Shown: in pieces, positions 6,385 to 12,130 of the stretch
Layout of the letters: each line of letters opens with the position of its first letter
Numbering within the stretch: the first letter of the stretch is position 1
DNA from: an uncultured Bacteroidaceae bacterium
GTDB lineage: Bacteria > Bacteroidota > Bacteroidia > Bacteroidales > Bacteroidaceae
Assembly (NCBI GenBank): GCA_904501775.1
Contig: CAJGCJ010000051.1
Span: 1-12,130, forward strand
Reading direction: 5' to 3'
Length of the DNA stretch: 12,130 bases
Translations under genes and position numbers: made by a program
Notes under the pieces: generated by a model
Seen by the model: the letters and a program-made list of their open reading frames with translations, nothing else
Database searches by the model: none
What the model was told of the DNA's origin: nothing

Positions 6385-7125
6385 TTATGACTGCTTATAC
6401 TTCTTAAAAAAGCTGTTCCATTTGAGGCTTATTACACCAAACAGAGCCTCGCTGAAGATACCACCGCTCATCTTGGACTCGCCGAGCACCCTGTTTACAA
6501 AAATCACAGGAACCTCCTTTATTCTGAATCCATATTTATGAGTGGTGAACTTCATCTCAATCTGAAACGCATATCCCTTGAAACGGATGGAATCGAGGTC
6601 TATCGTCTCGAGCACCTTACGACGATAGCAATTGAATCCGGCCGTGGTATCATACACAGGAAGACTGGTTATGAGGCGCACATACTTGGATGCAAAATAG
6701 GACATCAGTACACGTCCCATAGGCCAGTTGACCACATTCACACCCGTAACATACCTGCTGCCAACAGAGAGGTCGTAACCATCCTTGGCGCAAGCCTCGT
6801 AAAGCAAAGGCACATCGGCCGGATTGTGCGAAAAGTCGGCATCCATCTCAAAGATATACTCATATCCCTGCTGCAATGCCCATTTAAAGCCTGTAATATA
6901 TGCAGTGCCCAGTCCCAATTTGCCCGAACGCTCAATTATAAAAACCCTTTGCGGAAACTCGGCGATAAGAGTCTTTACAATTCCGGCTGTTCCATCGGGC
7001 GAACCGTCATCCACAACAAGAACATCGAAAGAGTGCTCCAATGAAAGGAGAACACGAATCATCTTTTCGATATTCTCTTTTTCGTTATATGTAGGTATAA
7101 TAATAACGCTGTCGCTTTTTGCCAT
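6385..7125 (-). CDS. Polyprenol-phosphate sugar transferase, GT2 (Dpm1-like)
   Basis: This is a GT-A-fold glycosyltransferase that probably moves a sugar (mannose or glucose type) from a nucleotide donor to polyprenyl phosphate at the inner face of the membrane. The 246-residue product has the nucleotide-binding start VIIIPTYNE (7-15), VDDGSPDGT (38-46), the metal-binding DxD in MDADFSHNP (94-102), GSRYV (122-126), the TTAGFNCYRR region (160-169) and a GESKMS segment (215-220) typical of dolichyl-phosphate mannose synthases. No C-terminal membrane helix is present, unlike the longer GtrB/DpgS forms, so it should be a peripheral protein. The exact donor cannot be told from sequence. I chose ATG 7125, which starts the family-like MAKSDSVIIIPTYNE. 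A TTG at 7143 lies at the predicted transcription start. It is the first gene of the six-gene minus-strand operon. Confidence 0.92.
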   Translation of the reverse strand: MAKSDSVIIIPTYNEKENIEKMIRVLLSLEHSFDVLVVDDGSPDGTAGIVKTLIAEFPQRVFIIERSGKLGLGTAYITGFKWALQQGYEYIFEMDADFSHNPADVPLLYEACAKDGYDLSVGSRYVTGVNVVNWPMGRVLMSYFASKYVRLITSLPVYDTTAGFNCYRRKVLETIDLDSIRFKGYAFQIEMKFTTHKYGFRIKEVPVIFVNRVLGESKMSGGIFSEALFGVISLKWNSFFKKYKQS

Positions 7126-7147
7126 AATATTACATTTATTCAATTTG

Positions 7148-7155
7148 CGAAGATA
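7148..7155 (-). promoter_or_regulatory. Promoter -7 box of the minus-strand operon
   Basis: On the minus strand TATCTTCG (7155-7148) matches the TAnnTTTG/TTCG -7 box. Transcription should start near 7143, leaving an A/T-rich leader of about 18 bases before ATG 7125. No clear -33 TTTG is seen. The same TATCTTCGCA word occurs in front of the aminopeptidase gene at 10649, which supports it as a functional element in this genome. Confidence 0.6.
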
Positions 7156-7284
7156 ACGAAAAAAGAGTGCATTTCACCCTTGAAGAAGATAAAAAATATA
7201 TAAAACCCCCAATTTTATAATTAAATTTAAGTTAACTGCATCGGTTGCCCACGCAACATATTAGATAATACCGAAATAAATGAC

Positions 7285-7292
7285 TATTTTTG
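7285..7292 (+). promoter_or_regulatory. mfd promoter -7 box
   Basis: TATTTTTG fits TAnnTTTG. A weak -33-like TTAG lies at 7261-7264, 20 bases upstream. The G of the box is only 9 bases before the A of ATG 7302, so the leader would be a few bases or none. Confidence 0.5.
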
Positions 7293-7301
7293 TCGGTAGC
7301 T

Positions 7302-10300
7302 ATGGATTCAAAAGAGTTAGTACACATATACGGAACGCACCCGGGCGTTGAGGCGCTCATTAAGCTTGCAAAGGCCGGCAAAGCCGAGAAATCGTTCATC
7401 GGTGGCCTCACCGGAAGTTCGGCAGCAGTTGTGCTTGCCGCATTCAACCATCGTGCCCCACATCAATCGGTTCTTGTAGTGATGGGCGATGCCGAAGAGG
7501 CAGGCTATTTCTACCACGACCTTATGCAAAGCGGCAACAACGACAACATTCTGTTTTTCCCTTCGTCGTTCCGCCGCGCAATCAAATACGGACACGAGGA
7601 CGAAGCCGGCCGCATATTGCGTACCGAGGTACTCAGCCGGCTGACAAACAGGAAAAGCAAGGAGGGGCTTCTCATTGTCAGCCACCCCGATGCCATAGCC
7701 GAAAAGGTTGTATCGCAGAGCGACCTTAAGGAGAAGAGCATAACAATATCCATAGGCGACAACATCAGCCGCGACAAGCTGGAGTCGCAGCTTTCCGGCT
7801 TCGGATTCAAAGAGGTCACATATGTATACGAGCCCGGCGAATTTGCTGTGCGAGGCAGCCTCATCGACATATACTCATACTCATCGGAGCTACCTTATCG
7901 TATAGACTTCTTTGGCGACGAGGTAGAGAGCATACGTACATTCGAGGTAGATACACAGCTGTCGAAAGAGAAGAGGGAGTGCGCCGTAATAATCCCCAAG
8001 ATAACGGGAAACGAGAGCGTGGCAATTACCGAGTTTATGCCGCAAGAGACCATTCTTGTGACAAGAGACACCGAACACATAAGAAACAGCATCGCCAGGC
8101 TCAAAGACGAAGGCTTCTCGCTGCAGGCAAAGCTATCGGACGAAAGTGCCCCTCAAATGCCCGACCTCATAACCACAGCCGAGTTCGACACATTCACAAA
8201 GAGGGTTACACACTGGGAACTGCGCAGCGCACACCTCGACAACGGTACAAAAATAGAGTTCAGCACCCATCCGCAGCCCATCTTCAACAAGGACTTCGAC
8301 CTTGTTGCAAGCACCTTTATCGACTACATAAACAGAGGCTACAAAATATACCTTATGACCGATGACGAACGGCAGGCACGACGTCTGGCGGCGATATTCG
8401 ACGAGCGCAACGGGGAGATTTCGTTCATACCCGTAAATCACACCATACACGCCGGATTCATCGACGACACCACACGCGCGGCATTCTTCACCGATCACCA
8501 GCTCTTCGGACGATTCCACAATTTCAAGCTGCGAAGCGAGAAGGCACGCAGCGGCAAAGTGGCGCTGACCCTAAAGGAACTGAAAGAGTTCAAGACAGGC
8601 GATTACATCGTACACATCGACCACGGAATAGGCAAGTTCGGAGGCCTTGTGCGCATCCCCAACGGCGACACCATGCAAGAGGCCATAAAGCTCATATACA
8701 AGAACGACGATGTTGTTTTTGTATCAATCCACAACCTGCACAAGATATCGAAATACCGTGCAAAGGAGGGCGAAGCGCCATCTATAAGCAAATTGGGTAC
8801 AGGAGCATGGGAACGCATAAAAGAGCGCACCAAAAAGAAGATCAAGGACATAGCCCGCGACCTCATAAAGCTATATTCGCAACGTCACCGCGAAGAGGGA
8901 TTCGCATTCTCGCCCGACACCTATCTGCAGACCGAGCTCGAGACAAGCTTCATGTACGAAGATACCCCCGACCAGCACAAGGCTACAAACGAGGTTAAGC
9001 AGGACATGGAGCGCAGCCGTCCCATGGACCGCCTGATATGTGGCGACGTAGGTTTCGGAAAGACCGAAGTAGCCATTCGCGCAGCCTTCAAGGCGGCAAC
9101 CGACGGCAAGCAGGTGGCTCTGCTTGTTCCCACAACCGTACTTGCCTACCAGCACTACCTGACGTTCAAGGAGAGACTCAAGGAGTTCCCCTGCACAGTA
9201 GAATACATAAGCCGCGCCCGCAGCAACGGACAGTGCAAGGAGGTGCTGAAAAACCTTGCCGAAGGCAAAGTGGACATAATAATAGGCACACACAGACTGA
9301 CAGGAAAAGATGTAAAATTCAAGGACCTTGGACTGCTCATTATAGACGAGGAGCAGAAGTTCGGTGTTTCGGTAAAAGAGAAGCTGCGCCAGATAAAGGT
9401 AAATGTCGACACCCTGACAATGACAGCCACCCCCATTCCACGCACACTGCAATTCTCAATAATGGGAGCACGCGACCTCTCCATGATACAGACACCGCCC
9501 CCCAACCGTTATCCGATACACACCGAGATACACACCTTCGATGCCGAGATAATAAAGGAGGCCATAAACTTCGAGCTAAGCCGCAACGGACAGGTATTCT
9601 TCATAAACAACAGAATATCGAACATGCACGAGCTCGAGAACATGATACTCAAGCACATACCCGATGCACGCGTATGTATTGCGCATGGACAGATGGAGCC
9701 TACAGAACTCGAGAAGCGTTTGTACGACTTCATCAACCACGACTACGACATCCTCATTGCCACATCCATTGTAGAGAACGGAATTGACATACCCAATGTA
9801 AATACCATAATAATCAATCAGGCGCAGAGTTTCGGACTGAGCGACCTTCATCAGATGCGCGGACGCGTAGGACGCGGCAAGCGCAAGGCATTCTGTTACA
9901 TGCTTACCCCACCACGCGATGTACTCAACAGCGAGGCGCGCCGTCGCCTCGAAGCAATAGAGAGCTTCAGCGAGCTTGGCAGCGGAATGAACCTTGCCAT
10001 GCAGGACCTTGACATACGCGGAGCAGGTAACCTGTTGGGTGCCGAGCAGAGCGGTTTCATTGCCGACCTCGGTTACGAAACCTATCAGAAGATTCTGGCC
10101 GAGGCCGTACGCGAGCTGAAGACCGAGGAATTCTCAGATATTCTTGAAGAAGAGAAAAACTACGACAGCAACCAACAGTTCGTCAGCGACTGCCTTGTCG
10201 AGAGCGACCTCGAGCTTTTCTTCCCGCCCACCTATGTTCCCGATGGCAACGAGCGCATACTGCTCTATCGCGAGCTCGACTCCATAACCAACAACAACGA

Positions 10301-10643
10301 CCTTGAACAGTTCCGCAATCGCATGCGCGACCGCTTCGGAAAGATTCCCGACCAAGGAGAAGAACTGATAAGGATGGTGACACTAAGGCGCAAGGCCCAA
10401 GAGTCGGGAATAGAGAGAATATACCTTAAGGGAGGACGTATGACACTATTCTTTGTTGACGAGAGCAACAAGCGTTTCTACGAAAGCGATACCTTCGGAA
10501 GAATACTCACATTCATAGCATCCACACAGTTCCGTTGCGCAACACGCAACGACAACCATCGCTATGTCATATCTGTCAACAATATAAAAAGTGTAGAGAC
10601 CGCATTAGCATTCATCGATGAAATGAATAGATATACAAAATAA
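7302..10643 (+). CDS. mfd: Transcription-repair coupling factor Mfd
   Basis: Mfd is a DNA translocase that pushes stalled RNA polymerase off damaged template and recruits UvrA/UvrB. The product is 1113 residues, usual for Bacteroidetes Mfd. The order is: an N-terminal UvrB-like module with a degenerate nucleotide site (GGLTGSSAA region near 35-43); a CarD-like RNA-polymerase-interaction domain (about 425-500, GDYIVHIDHGIGKF from 433); and the RecG-like helicase core with Walker A GDVGFGKTE (581-589), Walker B DEEQ (682-685), motif III TATP (708-711) and motif VI QMRGRVGRG (851-859). The TRG relay with the SGMNLAMQDLDIRGAG stretch and a C-terminal UvrA-occluding domain follow. I chose ATG 7302; a TTG at 7290 overlaps the promoter box. 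AUA is common, for example three times in SITISIG. The gene is complete with no missing motif. The aminopeptidase gene follows after 39 bp. Confidence 0.98.
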   Translation: MDSKELVHIYGTHPGVEALIKLAKAGKAEKSFIGGLTGSSAAVVLAAFNHRAPHQSVLVVMGDAEEAGYFYHDLMQSGNNDNILFFPSSFRRAIKYGHEDEAGRILRTEVLSRLTNRKSKEGLLIVSHPDAIAEKVVSQSDLKEKSITISIGDNISRDKLESQLSGFGFKEVTYVYEPGEFAVRGSLIDIYSYSSELPYRIDFFGDEVESIRTFEVDTQLSKEKRECAVIIPKITGNESVAITEFMPQETILVTRDTEHIRNSIARLKDEGFSLQAKLSDESAPQMPDLITTAEFDTFTKRVTHWELRSAHLDNGTKIEFSTHPQPIFNKDFDLVASTFIDYINRGYKIYLMTDDERQARRLAAIFDERNGEISFIPVNHTIHAGFIDDTTRAAFFTDHQLFGRFHNFKLRSEKARSGKVALTLKELKEFKTGDYIVHIDHGIGKFGGLVRIPNGDTMQEAIKLIYKNDDVVFVSIHNLHKISKYRAKEGEAPSISKLGTGAWERIKERTKKKIKDIARDLIKLYSQRHREEGFAFSPDTYLQTELETSFMYEDTPDQHKATNEVKQDMERSRPMDRLICGDVGFGKTEVAIRAAFKAATDGKQVALLVPTTVLAYQHYLTFKERLKEFPCTVEYISRARSNGQCKEVLKNLAEGKVDIIIGTHRLTGKDVKFKDLGLLIIDEEQKFGVSVKEKLRQIKVNVDTLTMTATPIPRTLQFSIMGARDLSMIQTPPPNRYPIHTEIHTFDAEIIKEAINFELSRNGQVFFINNRISNMHELENMILKHIPDARVCIAHGQMEPTELEKRLYDFINHDYDILIATSIVENGIDIPNVNTIIINQAQSFGLSDLHQMRGRVGRGKRKAFCYMLTPPRDVLNSEARRRLEAIESFSELGSGMNLAMQDLDIRGAGNLLGAEQSGFIADLGYETYQKILAEAVRELKTEEFSDILEEEKNYDSNQQFVSDCLVESDLELFFPPTYVPDGNERILLYRELDSITNNNDLEQFRNRMRDRFGKIPDQGEELIRMVTLRRKAQESGIERIYLKGGRMTLFFVDESNKRFYESDTFGRILTFIASTQFRCATRNDNHRYVISVNNIKSVETALAFIDEMNRYTK

Positions 10644-10648
10644 AAACT

Positions 10649-10656
10649 TATCTTCG
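10649..10656 (+). promoter_or_regulatory. Promoter -7 box of the aminopeptidase C gene
   Basis: TATCTTCG lies 6 bases past the mfd stop and matches the box before the glycosyltransferase operon. The start of transcription is expected near 10661, giving a leader of about 20 bases before ATG 10683. The box forms the left arm of a dyad TATCT-TCGC-AGATA (10649-10662). No clear -33 is seen and no terminator separates mfd from this gene, so read-through is also likely. Confidence 0.5.
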
Positions 10657-10682
10657 CAGATAGAACAAAAAACATAGACAAT

Positions 10683-12089
10683 ATGAAAATAAGAAACAGA
10701 CTGACAAGCCTTGCAGCATTGGCATTTATGGCAATAGGCGCAATGGCACAGAGTAACGGTAGCATCGACGCACAGATGCTGAGCGAACTTAGTGAGAGCT
10801 ATCGTCCAACAGGAGCCGAGAAGGCTTTGCAGAATGTGATGCTCAACAACAACGTGAACAGCATGGCGCTGAATCAGGCCAACCAGAACGAGATGGAGAC
10901 ATATTTCAGCAACAGCGTAAAGTCGAAAGGCATAAGCAATCAGGAATCATCGGGACGCTGCTGGCTCTTTACCGGCATGAACGTAATGCGTGCCAAGATG
11001 ATTGCCGAGCAGGACTTAGGCGAGTTTGAGTTCTCACAAGTGTACAACTTCTTCTTCGACCAGCTTGAGAAAGCAAACCTCTTTTTGCAGGGTGTAATAG
11101 ACACACGCAAGAAACCCTTCGACGACCGCACCGTAGAGTGGCTCTTCAAGAACCCAATGAGCGACGGAGGCACATTTACCGGTGTTGCCGACAACATTGC
11201 AAAATATGGTGTTGTACCCAAGAGCGTGATGAAAGAGACATATACCAGCAACCACACAGCAGCCTTCAACAGCCTTTTCAAGCGCAAGCTGCGCGAGTAT
11301 GGCGTACGCCTGCGCAACGCATCTGACGAAGGTGCAAACGATAAAAAGTTGCAGGCCATGAAGAAGGAACAGCTTAAAGAGGTTTACCGCATGCTTGCAA
11401 CAGTATACGGTGTTCCCCCCACCGAATTCACATGGGCTCCCAAAGATGCCAAAGGCAAATACCGCGAAGAGCCACAGAAATACACCCCACAGAGCTTCTA
11501 TCAGAAATATATAGGTTGGGACTTGAAGAATAACTATGTGATGCTGATGAACGACCCCACCCGTCCCTATTGGAAGAGCTACGAGATTGAGTACGACCGC
11601 CACATGTACGACGGACAGAACTGGCTATATGTAAACCTTCCCCTTGAGGAGATTAAGGAGATGGCAATAGCATCAATAAAGGATAGCACCATGATGTACT
11701 TCTCTTGCGATGTTGGCAAGTTCCTCGACTCAAAACGCGGACTTCTCGACATCAACAACTACGACTACGAATCAATCTTCGGTGTCGAGTTCGGCATGAA
11801 CAAGAAAGAGCGCATCATGACTTTCGACAGCGGTTCATCGCACGCCATGACCCTTATGGCAGTCGACCTCGACAGCAACGGCAAGCCCGTAAAATGGCAG
11901 GTAGAGAACAGTTGGGGTGCAAGCTCGGGACACCGCGGAACAATCATAATGACCGACGAGTGGTTCAATGAATATATGTTCCGTCTTGTGGTAGACAAGA
12001 AATATGCTCCTGCAAGAGTACTTGAGGTACTTAAGGAGAAACCCACTAAGCTACCCGCATGGGACCCCATGTTCACACCCGAAGAATAA
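10683..12089 (+). CDS. pepC: Exported aminopeptidase C / bleomycin hydrolase (peptidase C1B)
   Basis: This papain-like cysteine peptidase removes amino acids from peptide N-termini. The 468-residue product keeps the active site: oxyanion Q87, nucleophile C93 in GRCW, H387 in SSHAMT and N409 in VENSWG. It begins with a clear signal peptide (MKIRNR, then a hydrophobic stretch to AMA at 20-22, cleavage likely before QS), so it should act in the periplasm or be lipid-anchor-free outside the cytoplasm. The well-studied relatives (yeast Gal6, Lactococcus PepC) are cytosolic. Their C-terminal arm enters the active-site cleft and sets exopeptidase specificity. Here LPAWDPM is kept near the end but continues as FTPEE, so trimming specificity may differ. 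It is 39 bp after mfd with its own -7 box. The remaining 41 bases to the window end are A/T-rich with no visible terminator. Confidence 0.92.
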   Translation: MKIRNRLTSLAALAFMAIGAMAQSNGSIDAQMLSELSESYRPTGAEKALQNVMLNNNVNSMALNQANQNEMETYFSNSVKSKGISNQESSGRCWLFTGMNVMRAKMIAEQDLGEFEFSQVYNFFFDQLEKANLFLQGVIDTRKKPFDDRTVEWLFKNPMSDGGTFTGVADNIAKYGVVPKSVMKETYTSNHTAAFNSLFKRKLREYGVRLRNASDEGANDKKLQAMKKEQLKEVYRMLATVYGVPPTEFTWAPKDAKGKYREEPQKYTPQSFYQKYIGWDLKNNYVMLMNDPTRPYWKSYEIEYDRHMYDGQNWLYVNLPLEEIKEMAIASIKDSTMMYFSCDVGKFLDSKRGLLDINNYDYESIFGVEFGMNKKERIMTFDSGSSHAMTLMAVDLDSNGKPVKWQVENSWGASSGHRGTIIMTDEWFNEYMFRLVVDKKYAPARVLEVLKEKPTKLPAWDPMFTPEE

Positions 12090-12130
12090 TACATAATATA
12101 TTGACAAGAAGAGCAATCAATTACACAACC

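Larger units (their letters stand above)
7144..7301. promoter_or_regulatory. Divergent intergenic region (glycosyltransferase operon / mfd)
   Basis: This 158-bp region lies between two divergent genes. It holds the leftward -7 box (7148-7155) and the rightward box (7285-7292), separated by a very A/T-rich middle (about 7190-7230). A small dyad GTTGC-CCAC-GCAAC lies at 7244-7257. No gene is seen. Confidence 0.6.

Noticed and set aside
5758..6390. 210-codon plus-strand frame opposite DUF1599
   Set aside because: It is antisense to the two-repeat DUF1599 gene, whose internal repeats show that the minus strand is the coding one.
9038..9787. 249-codon frame in another frame of mfd
   Set aside because: It lies wholly inside the helicase core of mfd, and its Arg/His/Thr-rich translation is typical of a shadow of coding sequence.
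10644..10682. Terminator between mfd and the aminopeptidase gene
   Set aside because: The only dyad (TATCT-TCGC-AGATA) is A/T-rich, 5 bp, and coincides with a promoter box; no U-tract follows it.
1..12130. CRISPR array, insertion sequence, prophage, tRNA or toxin-antitoxin pair
   Set aside because: No regularly spaced repeats, transposase, integrase or tRNA-like fold was seen. All long stretches are explained by housekeeping genes.

Overview
The window reads as a core chromosomal segment of a member of the Bacteroidales (Bacteroides/Prevotella/Muribaculaceae-like; family not resolved). The evidence is: several promoters with the Bacteroidetes -7 box TAnnTTTG or TAnnTTCG; A/T-rich leaders with no Shine-Dalgarno motif in front of the genes; AUA-rich codon usage in most genes; and Bacteroidetes-style proteins (SPOR-domain secreted protein, DoxX/MauE-like membrane protein, two-copy DUF1599 protein, exported peptidase C1). 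I see no phage, IS, CRISPR, tRNA or rRNA sequence.

Layout. Positions 1-430 are A/T-rich, G-poor and apparently non-coding, with phased A-tracts. Positions 431-550 hold a duplicated promoter unit and several palindromes in front of dnaG (plus strand, to 2622). dnaG faces a minus-strand cluster across a compact terminator at 2641-2672. That cluster, in transcription order from 7125 down to 2701, is: a dolichyl-phosphate-mannose-synthase-like GT2 glycosyltransferase; a DUF1599 protein with two repeats; a DoxX/MauE-like membrane protein with a thioredoxin-like part; triosephosphate isomerase (tpiA); a small secreted SPOR-domain protein; and GTP cyclohydrolase I (folE). Gaps are 10-23 bp or the genes overlap, so this is very probably one operon. 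Divergent from it at 7302 is mfd (transcription-repair coupling factor), followed 39 bp later by a signal-peptide-bearing aminopeptidase C/bleomycin hydrolase with its own promoter-like box.

How the genes fit together. dnaG (replication priming) and mfd (repair) are information-processing genes flanking a mixed operon of central metabolism (tpiA), folate/pterin synthesis (folE), envelope proteins (SPOR, DoxX-like), a lipid-linked sugar transferase and a possible nucleotide-handling protein (DUF1599). These do not form one pathway; the operon looks like a conserved housekeeping set. tpiA uses no AUA codons among its 20 Ile codons, while its neighbours use AUA freely, which points to high expression.

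No exotic defence or mobile system is visible. The best second-look items are the start of dnaG (no ATG, GTG or TTG in frame between the promoter and a codon inside the conserved N-terminus), the duplicated dnaG promoter, the asymmetric DUF1599 duplication, the DoxX-thioredoxin-like fusion without a CxxC, and a nearly leaderless mfd transcript.
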